Part shown: piece after piece, positions 32,050 through 40,344 of the stretch
Layout of the letters: the number at the start of each line of letters is the position of its first letter
How positions within the stretch are numbered: the first letter of the stretch is position 1
Assembly (NCBI GenBank): GCA_963794995.1
Contig: CAWCFV010000002.1
Coordinates: 3,224,001-3,288,000 of the forward strand
Direction of reading: 5' to 3'
DNA from: CAWCFV01 sp963794995
Lineage (GTDB): Bacteria > Actinomycetota > Actinomycetes > JACCUZ01
Length of the DNA stretch: 64,000 bases
Made by a program: the position numbers and the translations under genes
The notes under the pieces: model-generated
Told to the model about the DNA's origin: nothing
The model's input: only the letters and a program-made list of their open reading frames with translations
Databases searched by the model: none

Positions 32050-34827
32050 TCAGTCGACGGGCAGGTCCGGCCGGGCAGCCGGCAGCGCGGTCACCAGCTC
32101 GACCCGCGACCGGACGCCGAGCTTGCGGTAGACCCGGCCGAGCACGGCCTCGACCGTCTTGGGGCTGGCGAACACGGTGGCTGCGATCTCGCGGTTGGTC
32201 CGGCCGGCCGCGGCCAGCTCCGCGACCCGGGCCTCCGTCGCGGTCAGCGTCGCCGGCGCACCGGGGCGCAGGCCGACGCGGGCCAGCTCGTCGCGGGCAC
32301 GCTCCGCCCAGACCGGTGCGGATGCGAGGTCGAAGACCTCCACCGCGCGCGTCAGGAGGTCGTGCGCGGTCCGCTTGGCCCGGGCCCGCCGGTGCAGCCG
32401 GCCGGCGAGCAGGAGGCTGCGGGCGAGCTCGAACCGCATGTCCAGCCGCTCGTGCGCGGCGACCGCGGCGAGCGCCAGCGCGCGGGCCTCGTCGTCGGGT
32501 CCGTGCCGCTCGGCGCGCAGCGCCGCGCGCAGCCGGAGCAGCACGGCGTCGGCGTGCGGGCGGTCGGCACCCGCCAGCGATTCCTCCAGCCGGACGAGCT
32601 CCACCTCGGCGGCGTCGGTCTCGCCGACCTGCAGCAGCGCCTCGGTGAGCTCGCCCGGGGACGGCTCCCAGCCAGGGTCGACCAGGCCGGCCCCGGCCGC
32701 GTGGGTGGCGGCGGTGCGCAGCGCGTCGACCGCCCTGCTCGGCTCGTCGACGGTCATGTGCAACCTGCCGAGGATCTTCCAGGCGATGCTGAGCAGCCAC
32801 GGGTCGTCCAGCTCGTCGGCCAGCTCGAGCGCGGTACGGATCGCCTGCTCGGTCCCGGACCGCCCGGTGCGCGCGTCGTCGGCGGCCACCTGGAGGAGCG
32901 CGAGCACCCGGGCCGAGGACATGCCCAGCACCTCGGAGAGGTCGAGCGCCGCACGTGCCAGCCGGCCGCTCTCCTCCAGGCGACCCGCGCGGAGCTCGAC
33001 GTGTCCCAGGTTGAGCAGCAGCAGGGGCTCGGACACCTCGTCGCCGCGGTCCTCGGCCTCGTCGAGCAGCTGGTGGAAGAGCTCGCGCGCGGCGTCCAGG
33101 CGGGAGGTGAAGAGCAGCTCCTGCGCCAGGGTGAAGCGCGCCCCTTCGGCCACCTGCTGCGGCGGGAACCGGGCCTCCAGCGCAGCGGCCTCCTGCAGGC
33201 GGGTCTCCGCGCCCGGCTCGCCGCGCAGGAGGTCGGCCTGCGCCGCGAGCCCGGCGGCCGTGGCGCGCAGGGACCCGGCGACCGCCTCGTCGCGCTCCGG
33301 GCCGGCCAGCTCGTCCAGCTCGCCGAGCGCGGCGCGGGCGTGGCGGGAGGTCCCTTCCAGGTCCGGCGCGACGCCGGCCAGGCAGACCAGCGCGGCGGCC
33401 CGCTCGGTGGGCAGCAGCCCCGGTGCCGCCAGTGCGGCCTCGGCGTGGCCGGCCGCCTCCTCGGGGGTGCCGCCCAGGGCTGCGTGCTGCGCGAGCAGGA
33501 CCTCGGCCCGGGCGGCGTCGTCCCCGCCGGTCTCCACGACCGCCGTGGCCATCTCCCGGCAGGTCGGCAGGTCGCCGTCGTGCAGCGACCAGGTGGCCAG
33601 CTGCAGGCGCCGCGCGGGGCCTCCCGGGTCGCCTGCCGGGGTGGCGGCCACCGCCATCGCGGCCAGGTCGCGGGCGACCGGGTACGCGCCGCGCTCGCGG
33701 GCACCCTGGGCGACCGTCGCGAGCTCCCCGGCGAGCCGGCTGTCGGGGCCGTCGGCGGCCAGGGCCAGGTGCCGGGCCCGCACCTCGGGGTCCTGCTCGA
33801 GGGCGGCGAGCCGTGCGTGCACGCTCCGGCGCTCCTCGGGGCCGGCGTCCCCCACCACCGCAGCCGCGTGCAGCGGGTGCGCGAACCGCAGGCGACCGCG
33901 CTCGACGGCGGCGACGTCGGCCGCTGCCACGACGGCGGCGTCCAGCTCGGTGTCGGCGAGACCGGCCGCGCGGGCGACGAGGTCGGGCCGCGGGTCGTGC
34001 GCCAGTGCGCCGGCCAGCAGCAGACGGCGGGCCGACGGCGGGAGCCGGCGGACCGAGCCCGCCACCAGCGCCTCGAGCGTCGGCGTGAGGGCGGCGGATC
34101 GCGGGTCGTCGAGCGCCGCCAGCTCGAGGGCGAACATCGGGTTGCCGCCCGACTGCTCCGCCACCCGGTGCAGGTCACCCCTGCCCAGGGTGCGACCGAG
34201 GCGGTCCCGCACGAGCCGGAAGAGCGCCGCGCCGCCCAGGCCGGGCAGCGCGATGTCGATGCGGCCCGCACCGACCGGCCAGGGGTCCTCGCCCGGCACC
34301 GGCCGGGTGGCCACCAGCACCGACACGGCGCTGCCGGTCAGGCGGCGCAGCGCGTGCGGCAGCACGAGGCGGGTGGCGTCGTCGAGCCAGTGCGCGTCGT
34401 CGACGACGACGAGCACCCGCTGGTCCCGGGCCGCGGCGGCCAGCACGGCACGCAGGCCCGCCGCCACCGCCCGCGGGTCCGTGTCCGCACCCGGGGCCGG
34501 CTGGTCGAGCGCCAGCGCCTGGCGCAGGGCCAGCAGCTGGGTGGCGGGCAGCTGCACCGAGGCCAGGTCCGGGCCGTCGTGCAGGAGGTCCGTGAGGGCG
34601 CCGAAGGCGAGGCTGCGCTCGCCCTCCCGTGGCCGGGCGGTGAGCACCGGCACGGCCATCGACCGGGCCCGGGCCGTGACCGCCTCGACCAGGGTCGACT
34701 TCCCGCCCCCCGGTCCGCAGGTGACCACCGCCACCCGGAGGGAGCCGTCCTCGGGCGCGAGGAGCCGGCCGAGCTCGGCCAGCTCGGCCTCGCGCCCCAC
34801 CACCTCGACCGCCCGTCCGGAGCTCAC
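32050..34827 (-). CDS. LuxR family regulator with ATPase domain (LAL type)
   Basis: 925 residues. A STAND/AAA-type ATPase at the N-terminus begins VVGREAELAELGRLLAP, with Walker A GPGGGKST (38-45) and Walker B VLVVVDDAHWLDD. The long middle is alpha-helical and Ala/Leu-rich, consistent with TPR-like repeats. The C-terminal LuxR helix-turn-helix (about 858-922) contains LTATEARVAELAAAGRTNRE and VYRKLGVRSRVELV. Such proteins are large activators of secondary metabolism or sugar genes. GTG 34827 is the start. The three downstream genes (31997 to 30360) are the obvious local targets. Confidence 0.9.
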   Translation of the reverse strand: MSSGRAVEVVGREAELAELGRLLAPEDGSLRVAVVTCGPGGGKSTLVEAVTARARSMAVPVLTARPREGERSLAFGALTDLLHDGPDLASVQLPATQLLALRQALALDQPAPGADTDPRAVAAGLRAVLAAAARDQRVLVVVDDAHWLDDATRLVLPHALRRLTGSAVSVLVATRPVPGEDPWPVGAGRIDIALPGLGGAALFRLVRDRLGRTLGRGDLHRVAEQSGGNPMFALELAALDDPRSAALTPTLEALVAGSVRRLPPSARRLLLAGALAHDPRPDLVARAAGLADTELDAAVVAAADVAAVERGRLRFAHPLHAAAVVGDAGPEERRSVHARLAALEQDPEVRARHLALAADGPDSRLAGELATVAQGARERGAYPVARDLAAMAVAATPAGDPGGPARRLQLATWSLHDGDLPTCREMATAVVETGGDDAARAEVLLAQHAALGGTPEEAAGHAEAALAAPGLLPTERAAALVCLAGVAPDLEGTSRHARAALGELDELAGPERDEAVAGSLRATAAGLAAQADLLRGEPGAETRLQEAAALEARFPPQQVAEGARFTLAQELLFTSRLDAARELFHQLLDEAEDRGDEVSEPLLLLNLGHVELRAGRLEESGRLARAALDLSEVLGMSSARVLALLQVAADDARTGRSGTEQAIRTALELADELDDPWLLSIAWKILGRLHMTVDEPSRAVDALRTAATHAAGAGLVDPGWEPSPGELTEALLQVGETDAAEVELVRLEESLAGADRPHADAVLLRLRAALRAERHGPDDEARALALAAVAAHERLDMRFELARSLLLAGRLHRRARAKRTAHDLLTRAVEVFDLASAPVWAERARDELARVGLRPGAPATLTATEARVAELAAAGRTNREIAATVFASPKTVEAVLGRVYRKLGVRSRVELVTALPAARPDLPVD

Positions 34828-34867
34828 GCCGCTGGAGGCTAGCGGCGGTGGGCCTCGGGACGGCGGT

Positions 34868-34873
34868 TACGGT
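34868..34873 (+). promoter_or_regulatory. Likely -10 element of the extradiol-dioxygenase-like gene
   Basis: TACGGT at 34868-34873 is five bases before GTG 34879; a leaderless message is likely. Confidence 0.4.
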
Positions 34874-34878
34874 GAGCC

Positions 34879-35577
34879 GTGCTCGTCGCCGCAGCGGTGT
34901 GCCCGCACCCGCCGCTGCTGGTGCCGGGGGTGGCCGCCGGTGCCACCGCCGAGCTCGACGGGCTGCGGGCCGCCTGCGACGAGGTCGTCGACCACCTGCT
35001 GGCCGCCGCGCCCGACGTGCTGGTCGTCGTCGGCGGCGCACCGGCCGTCGGACCGCTCCCGGAGTCCGCGTGGGGGAGCCTGGCGCCGTACGGCGTCCCG
35101 GTCCGGGTCGGCAGCGGCGAGGGTGCGCCGAGCCTGCCGCTGGCGCTGACCCTCGGGAGGTGGCTGCTCTCCCGGCGCGGGGCGTCCCTGCCCGTGGTGT
35201 CCTTCGGTGTGGAGGCGAGCACGGCCGCCGTCCGGTGCCTGGCGCTCGGGGAGGCCCTCGCCGGCCGCGCGGACCGGGTGGGGCTCCTGGTGATGGGGGA
35301 CGGCAGCGCGCGCCGCAGCGTGAAGGGCCCGGGCTGGCTGCACCCGGACGCCGAGGCCTTCGACACCCAGGTCGAGGCGGCGCTGGCAGGCGGCGACCCG
35401 GAGGCGCTCGCGGCGCTCGACCCGGACCGCGCGGCCGGGCTGCTCGCCGCCGGGCGGGCACCGTGGCAGGTGCTGGCCGGCGCCGCGGCCGGGCAGGCGT
35501 GGGCGGGCGCGGTCACCTGGTCGGGCTCGCCCTACGGCGTGACCTACCTGGTCGCCAGGTGGCGGCTCGCCACCTGA
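34879..35577 (+). CDS. Class III extradiol dioxygenase subunit B-like protein
   Basis: 232 residues. The opening AAAVCPHPPLLVPGVAAG matches the LigB-like fold of class III extradiol dioxygenases, with a PHPP metal-site-like motif. Later elements are LLVMGDGSARRSVKGPGWLH and FDTQVEAAL. Family members next to miaA are conserved across Actinobacteria but have no assigned substrate; a true ring-cleaving role is not established. The minus-strand antitoxin-like frame runs through this whole gene in antisense. Confidence 0.85.
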   Translation: MLVAAAVCPHPPLLVPGVAAGATAELDGLRAACDEVVDHLLAAAPDVLVVVGGAPAVGPLPESAWGSLAPYGVPVRVGSGEGAPSLPLALTLGRWLLSRRGASLPVVSFGVEASTAAVRCLALGEALAGRADRVGLLVMGDGSARRSVKGPGWLHPDAEAFDTQVEAALAGGDPEALAALDPDRAAGLLAAGRAPWQVLAGAAAGQAWAGAVTWSGSPYGVTYLVARWRLAT

Positions 35578-35629
35578 GACCTCACGGGGCGGTCGGTGGC
35601 TTCGGGCGCGGGTCGGGGCTGCCGTCGGG

Positions 35630-35838
35630 CTAGCGTCCGGGATGTCGTCGTTGCGGCCGTCGAGCTTGTCCAGCGCGTCCTTGGCCTTCGCCGTGCCGCT
35701 CGCGATCTTGTCCGAGTGCTTCCCCCCTGTCTTCTTGTCGGCCATGCCGGCGGCCTTGTCGATGCCCTGGGCGATCTTGTCGCCGTGGTCGTCGACGGCC
35801 TTCTCGGCCTTCTTCTTGATGTTGTCGAACATGCCCAT
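35630..35838 (-). pseudogene. MT0933-like small antitoxin homologue with lost stop codon
   Basis: The first 66 or so residues from ATG 35838 read MGMFDNIKKKAEKAVDDHGD then KIAQGIDKAAGMADKKTGGK and end near LDGRNDDIP. This is the MT0933-type antitoxin family (Lys/Asp-rich helical proteins of about 60-75 residues). In this frame no stop follows: the reading frame stays open down to 34867, through the antisense of the neighbouring gene. A TAG sits just out of frame at 35632-35630, so one base gained or lost near there would explain the missing end. TACGGT (35850-35845) six bases before the ATG gives a leaderless start. Confidence 0.6.
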
Positions 35839-35875
35839 GACCTCACCGTAGCCCCGGTAGGCGAGACTGCCCCGG

Positions 35876-36802
35876 GTGGAGGCTGCCGTCGTCGCTGTGG
35901 TCGGCCCGACCGCGGTGGGCAAGAGCGACCTGGCGGTCGCGCTCGCCCGCGAGCTCGGCGGCGAGGTGGTCAACGCCGACTCCATGGCGCTGTACCGGGG
36001 CATGGACGTCGGCACCTCGAAGCCGTCCGAGGCCGAGCAGGGCGGGGTCGTGCACCACGTCCTCGACGTCTGGGACGTCGGCGTCCCGGCGAACGTCGCC
36101 GACTACCAGCGGATGGCGCGCGCCGCGTTCGCCGCGGCCCGCGCGCGTGGGGCCACGCCGGTCCTGGTGGGCGGCTCGGGCCTGTACGTGCGGGCGGCCC
36201 TGGACCGGCTCGAGTTCCCCGGGACCGACGAGGTGGTCCGCGCGCGGCTCGAGGCAGAGCTCGCCGCGGAGGGGCCGTCGGCCCTGCACCACCGGCTCGC
36301 CGGCGTCGACCCGGCGGCGGCGACCGCGATCCTGCCGAGCAACGGCCGCCGGCTGGTCCGCGCGCTGGAGGTGGTCGAGCTCACCGGGCGGCCGTTCACC
36401 GCCACGCTGCCGGAGCACCTCTACGAGGTGCCCGCGGTGCAGGTCGGGCTCACCCTGCCCCGCCCCGAGCTCGACGACCGGATCGCGCGCCGGGTCGAGC
36501 TCATGTGGCAGCGCGGCCTGGTCGAGGAGGTGCGGCGGCTGGCCGGGACCGGCCTGCGCGAGGGCCGTACGGCGCGCCGTGCCCTCGGTTACGCCCAGGT
36601 CCTGCGCCACCTCGACGGCGAGTGGACCGAGCAGCAGGCCCGGGACGAGACCGTGCGGGCCACCCGGCGCTTCGCCCGCCGTCAGGAGTCGTGGTTCCGC
36701 CGCGACCCGCGGGTCGTCTGGCTGGCGGCCGGCCGCGCCGACCTGCTCCCCGCCGCGCTCGACGTCGTGCGGAGGGGTCTGTCCGATTCGCCCGTTTCCT
36801 GA
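35876..36802 (+). CDS. miaA: tRNA dimethylallyltransferase MiaA
   Basis: 308 residues. MiaA prenylates A37 of tRNAs reading UNN codons; MiaB (28849) then methylthiolates it. The Walker A-like P-loop GPTAVGKSDLA (10-20) is followed by NADSMALYRGMDVGTSKPS and HHVLDVWDV, both part of the tRNA/substrate site; YAQVLRHLDG lies near the end, followed by RRQESWFRRDPRVVWL. GTG 35876 is the start. Length is normal. Confidence 0.95.
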   Translation: MEAAVVAVVGPTAVGKSDLAVALARELGGEVVNADSMALYRGMDVGTSKPSEAEQGGVVHHVLDVWDVGVPANVADYQRMARAAFAAARARGATPVLVGGSGLYVRAALDRLEFPGTDEVVRARLEAELAAEGPSALHHRLAGVDPAAATAILPSNGRRLVRALEVVELTGRPFTATLPEHLYEVPAVQVGLTLPRPELDDRIARRVELMWQRGLVEEVRRLAGTGLREGRTARRALGYAQVLRHLDGEWTEQQARDETVRATRRFARRQESWFRRDPRVVWLAAGRADLLPAALDVVRRGLSDSPVS

Positions 36803-36814
36803 CACCCTGGGGCG

Positions 36815-38662
36815 ATGACCGTACGCCCTCGCTCCCGCTCCCGCTCCACGGTGCTCGCGGCCGTGACCGCACTCGCCCTGCCGGCCGCGCTGCTCGCCAC
36901 CACCCCGCCCGCCGCCGCCCGGGACACCGCCGCCCGGGACACCGCCGCCCGGGCCACCGCCAAGCACCCCACGGCCGTCGGTCGCGGCGGCGCCGTCGCC
37001 ACGGTCGACCCCGAGGCGACCCGGGCCGGCCTGCGGGTGCTGCGCCGCGGCGGCAACGCCGTCGACGCCGCCGTGGCCGCCGCGGCGGTGCTCGGAGTCA
37101 CCGAGCCCTACTCCGCGGGCATCGGCGGCGGCGGCTTCCTCGTCTACTACGACGCGCGGGCCCGCAAGGTCCGCACGATCGACGGCCGCGAGACGGCCCC
37201 GATGTCGACCAGCTCCGAGACCTACCGCGGGATCCCGTTCGACGAGGCGGTGACCAGCGGGCTGTCCGTGGGCGTGCCCGGCACCCCGCGGACCTGGGCC
37301 AAGGCCCTGCGCCGGTGGGGGACGCTGCCGCTCGCCAGGGCCCTGCGGCCGGCCGAGCGCGTCGCCCGCCGCGGGTTCGTGGTCGACGCGACCTTCCGCG
37401 ACCAGACCGCGTCCAACGAGGCGCGCTTCCGCGACTTCCCGGACACCGCGGCGCTGTTCCTCCCCGGCGGCGAGCTGCCCGTCGTCGGGTCGGTGTTCCG
37501 CAACCGCGCGCTGGCCGACACGTACCACCGCCTCGGTCGCCGGGGCGTCTCCTGGCTCTACGACGGCGGGCTCGGTCGCGACGTCGTGCGCACCGTCCAG
37601 GCCCCGCCCCAGGACCCGGCCTCGACCCGCAACGTCCGGCCGGGACAGATGACCCGCGCCGACCTGGCCCGCTACACCGCGCCGCGGCGGAAGCCGACCA
37701 GCATCCGGTACCGCGGCCTGCGGGTCTGGGGCATGGCCCCGCCCTCCAGCGGCGGCTCGACCGTCGGCGAGGCGCTCAACGTGCTCGAGAACCTCGACCT
37801 CGGGGCCGTCCACCGCAGCGACCCGACCCGGGCGCTGCACGACTACCTCGAGGCCAGCGCGATCGCGTTCGCCGACCGCGGGGCGTTCCTCGGCGCCCCG
37901 CGCTCCATGGCGCCGGGGGTCCTGGAGGAGATCCTCTCGCAGGGCTTCGCCGACGAGCGGTTCTGCGCGCTGGACCAGACCAGGGCCGCGAGCAAGCCGG
38001 TGTCCGCGGGCTCCCCGGACGGCTCGTACGCGAGCAGCTGTCCCGCCCCGGGCGCTGCCCCCGCCCCGGCGGACCACGAGGGACTGTCCACGACCCACCT
38101 CACGACGGCCGACCGGTGGGGCAACGTGGTGACCTACACCCTGACCATCGAGCAGACCGGTGGCAGCGGGATCACGGTGCCGGGGCGCGGGTTCCTGCTC
38201 AACAACGAGCTGACCGACTTCGAGCTGGCGCCGAGCTCGGCCGACGCGCCGAACGCCCCCGGCGGGGGCAAGCGGCCGCGCTCGTCGATGTCGCCCACGA
38301 TCGTGACCGACCCGGCGCGCGCCGGGCGTCCGGTGCTCGCCCTCGGCTCGCCGGGCGGCTCGACCATCATCACGACGGTGCTCCAGGTGCTGCTCGACCG
38401 GCTCGACTTCGGCATGTCGCTGCCGCAGGCGGTCGCCGCGCCGCGGGCCAGCCAGCGCAACACGAGGGACGTGCAGGCCGAGGCGGCGTTCGAGCGCACC
38501 GGCCTCGCGGCGTACGGGCACACCTTCGTGCCGCCGCCCGCTCCCGGTGAGATCGGCGCCGTGACCGGCATCGAGCTGCGCCGTGGCGGCCGGCTGGTCG
38601 CGGTCGCCGAACCGGTCCGCCGGGGCGGTGGTGACGCCCGGGTGGTGCGCCCGCGCCGGTGA
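36815..38662 (+). CDS. ggt: Gamma-glutamyltransferase
   Basis: 615 residues. A signal peptide (about 1-32, ending PAAA) is followed by a short tandem repeat ARDTAARDTAARAT. The proenzyme self-cleaves before Thr426 in GLSTTHLTTAD, the nucleophile of the small subunit. Other family signs are GGNAVDAAVAAAAVLGVTEP and YSAGIGGGGFLVYYD near the start and GNVVTYTLTIEQTGGSGITV. The enzyme, outside the membrane, splits glutathione or other gamma-glutamyl compounds, releasing glutamate that the gluABCD system could import. ATG 36815 has CACCCT six bases upstream. Confidence 0.94.
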   Translation: MTVRPRSRSRSTVLAAVTALALPAALLATTPPAAARDTAARDTAARATAKHPTAVGRGGAVATVDPEATRAGLRVLRRGGNAVDAAVAAAAVLGVTEPYSAGIGGGGFLVYYDARARKVRTIDGRETAPMSTSSETYRGIPFDEAVTSGLSVGVPGTPRTWAKALRRWGTLPLARALRPAERVARRGFVVDATFRDQTASNEARFRDFPDTAALFLPGGELPVVGSVFRNRALADTYHRLGRRGVSWLYDGGLGRDVVRTVQAPPQDPASTRNVRPGQMTRADLARYTAPRRKPTSIRYRGLRVWGMAPPSSGGSTVGEALNVLENLDLGAVHRSDPTRALHDYLEASAIAFADRGAFLGAPRSMAPGVLEEILSQGFADERFCALDQTRAASKPVSAGSPDGSYASSCPAPGAAPAPADHEGLSTTHLTTADRWGNVVTYTLTIEQTGGSGITVPGRGFLLNNELTDFELAPSSADAPNAPGGGKRPRSSMSPTIVTDPARAGRPVLALGSPGGSTIITTVLQVLLDRLDFGMSLPQAVAAPRASQRNTRDVQAEAAFERTGLAAYGHTFVPPPAPGEIGAVTGIELRRGGRLVAVAEPVRRGGGDARVVRPRR

Positions 38663-38669
38663 GCCGAAC

Positions 38670-38675
38670 TACGCT
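38670..38675 (+). promoter_or_regulatory. Likely -10 element of dapF
   Basis: TACGCT at 38670-38675 is six bases before the GTG at 38682, without a ribosome site. Confidence 0.45.
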
Positions 38676-38681
38676 CGTCAG

Positions 38682-39509
38682 GTGACCGTCTTCGTCAAGG
38701 GCCACGGCACCGAGAACGACTTCGTGCTGCTCCCGGACCCGGACGGGTCGCTCACGGTCACGGCGGAGCAGGTGCGCGCGCTCTGCGACCGTCGGGCCGG
38801 CATCGGTGCCGACGGCGTGCTCCGCGTGGTGCGTACCGCGGCCGACGAGCAGGCGCGCGCGCTCGCCGGTGCCGGTTCCACGACCTGGTTCATGGACCAC
38901 CGCAACGCCGACGGGTCGCTGGCGGAGATGTGCGGCAACGGCATCCGGGTGTACGCCCGGTTCCTCGTCGCGGAGGGCCTGGCCCAGGCGGGCGAGCTGT
39001 CGGTCCTGACCCGGGCCGGGGTGAAGCGGGTCCGGGTCGGCGACGGGGGCGGCGAGATCACGGTCGACATGGGGCCGGCCCGGCTGCCCGGCACCGACCG
39101 GAAGGTGCGCGTCGGCGACGGCTGGCGCCCGGCCGTCGAGGTCGACATGGGCAACCCGCACGCCGTGGTCTTCGTCGACGACCTCGCCGAGGCCGGCGAC
39201 CTGCGTACCGCCCCCGAGGTCGAGCCGCCCTACCCGGACGGCGTGAACGTCGAGCTCGTGGTGCGCCGTGGCGAGCGCCACGTCGCCTTGCGGGTCCACG
39301 AGCGCGGCGTCGGCGAGACCCGCTCCTGCGGCACCGGGGCCTGCGCGGCGATGGTGGCCAGCGCCCGCCGCGACGGCCTCGCCGGGGGAGCGACCTACCT
39401 CGTCGACGTGCCCGGCGGCCGGCTGACCGTGACCGAACGTCCCGACGGGCACGTGGAGATGACCGGTCCGGCAGTGCTCGTCGCCCGCGGCGAGACGGGC
39501 CTGGTGTGA
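38682..39509 (+). CDS. dapF: Diaminopimelate epimerase
   Basis: 275 residues. DapF converts LL- to meso-diaminopimelate for lysine and peptidoglycan. The two catalytic cysteines are Cys84 in AEMCGNGIRVYARF and Cys216 in RSCGTGACAAM. The start GHGTENDFVLL and the DMGNPHAVVFVDD stretch are typical. GTG 38682 fits the -10 upstream; the frame is open further back through the end of ggt. Its stop overlaps the GTG of the next gene. Confidence 0.95.
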   Translation: MTVFVKGHGTENDFVLLPDPDGSLTVTAEQVRALCDRRAGIGADGVLRVVRTAADEQARALAGAGSTTWFMDHRNADGSLAEMCGNGIRVYARFLVAEGLAQAGELSVLTRAGVKRVRVGDGGGEITVDMGPARLPGTDRKVRVGDGWRPAVEVDMGNPHAVVFVDDLAEAGDLRTAPEVEPPYPDGVNVELVVRRGERHVALRVHERGVGETRSCGTGACAAMVASARRDGLAGGATYLVDVPGGRLTVTERPDGHVEMTGPAVLVARGETGLV

Positions 39510-40282
39510 CGTCCGGCGGGACGGCTGACCCGACCGACGGCCTGGACACCGCGGTCGCCGCCGAGCCCGTGGTGACCGCCCTCGGCGGCGCCTTCATGAT
39601 CTCCTCGGAGGCCAAGGCGGCCGGCGCGGCGCACGGCTACCGCGGCTGGGCGCTGTACGTCGCCGGGCGCGCCGGGGTCCTGGGCGAGGTGCCCGCGGAG
39701 GTGGTGCACGCGACGCTGGGGTTCCTGCACCCCGACCTGGTGCGGGCCGGCTGGGCGGGCGGGCGCGGCGTGGCGCCGCTGCCCGAGACCGTCGCGCGCT
39801 ACGTCGAGGTGTGCCGCGAGTGGGGCCGCCGCCGCTACGCGGGGCTGGACGGCGCCGACCGGCTCGCCCACCTCGCCGGCCGGGTCGTGGCCGCCGCCGA
39901 CCCGGCGGGGTCCCCGCTGTTCGCGGCCTGGCGGGCCCGGCCCCTGCCCGACGACACCCCGGGCCGGCTGGCCCAGGTCCTGCACGTGCTGCGTGAGCAC
40001 CGCGGCGGCGCGCACCTCGCGGCCGTCCTGTCCGCCGGGCTGCGCCCGGTGGAGGCGATCGTCGCCGGGTCCGGTGGCGCCGCCAACGCGACCTTCTTCG
40101 GCTGGCCCGACCCCCTTCCCGAGGTGAGTGACGGGCTGCGTGCCCGGCTGTCCGCGGCCGAGGAGATGACCGACGCCCGGGTGGCCCCGGCGTACGCGGT
40201 GCTGGACGCCGGTGAGCGGGCCGAGCTGGTCCGGCTGCTGCGGGCGGCCGCGGCCGCCGCACGCAACGCCCACGGCGGCTGA
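39506..40282 (+). CDS. SCO6745-type conserved protein
   Basis: 258 residues, Ala/Leu/Arg-rich and helical. Features are VVTALGGAFMISSEAKAAGA near the start, GWALYVAGRAGVLGEVPAEV and the ATFFGWPDPLP turn; these fit the SCO6745 family found across Actinobacteria, function unknown. GTG 39506 overlaps the dapF stop by four bases, so it is probably translated with dapF. A weak hairpin lies at about 40308-40330, before hflX. Confidence 0.75.
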   Translation: MTSGGTADPTDGLDTAVAAEPVVTALGGAFMISSEAKAAGAAHGYRGWALYVAGRAGVLGEVPAEVVHATLGFLHPDLVRAGWAGGRGVAPLPETVARYVEVCREWGRRRYAGLDGADRLAHLAGRVVAAADPAGSPLFAAWRARPLPDDTPGRLAQVLHVLREHRGGAHLAAVLSAGLRPVEAIVAGSGGAANATFFGWPDPLPEVSDGLRARLSAAEEMTDARVAPAYAVLDAGERAELVRLLRAAAAAARNAHGG

Positions 40283-40344
40283 GTCACCCGCGGCGCCGGG
40301 AACGGGGACGACGGGCGCTCGCCCGACGTGTCACCCTGGAGGGG

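Noticed and set aside
36925..36960. Short tandem repeat in ggt as a phase-variable site
   Set aside because: The unit encodes whole ARDTA-type residues within the signal/mature boundary and stays in frame, so length change would not switch the gene off.
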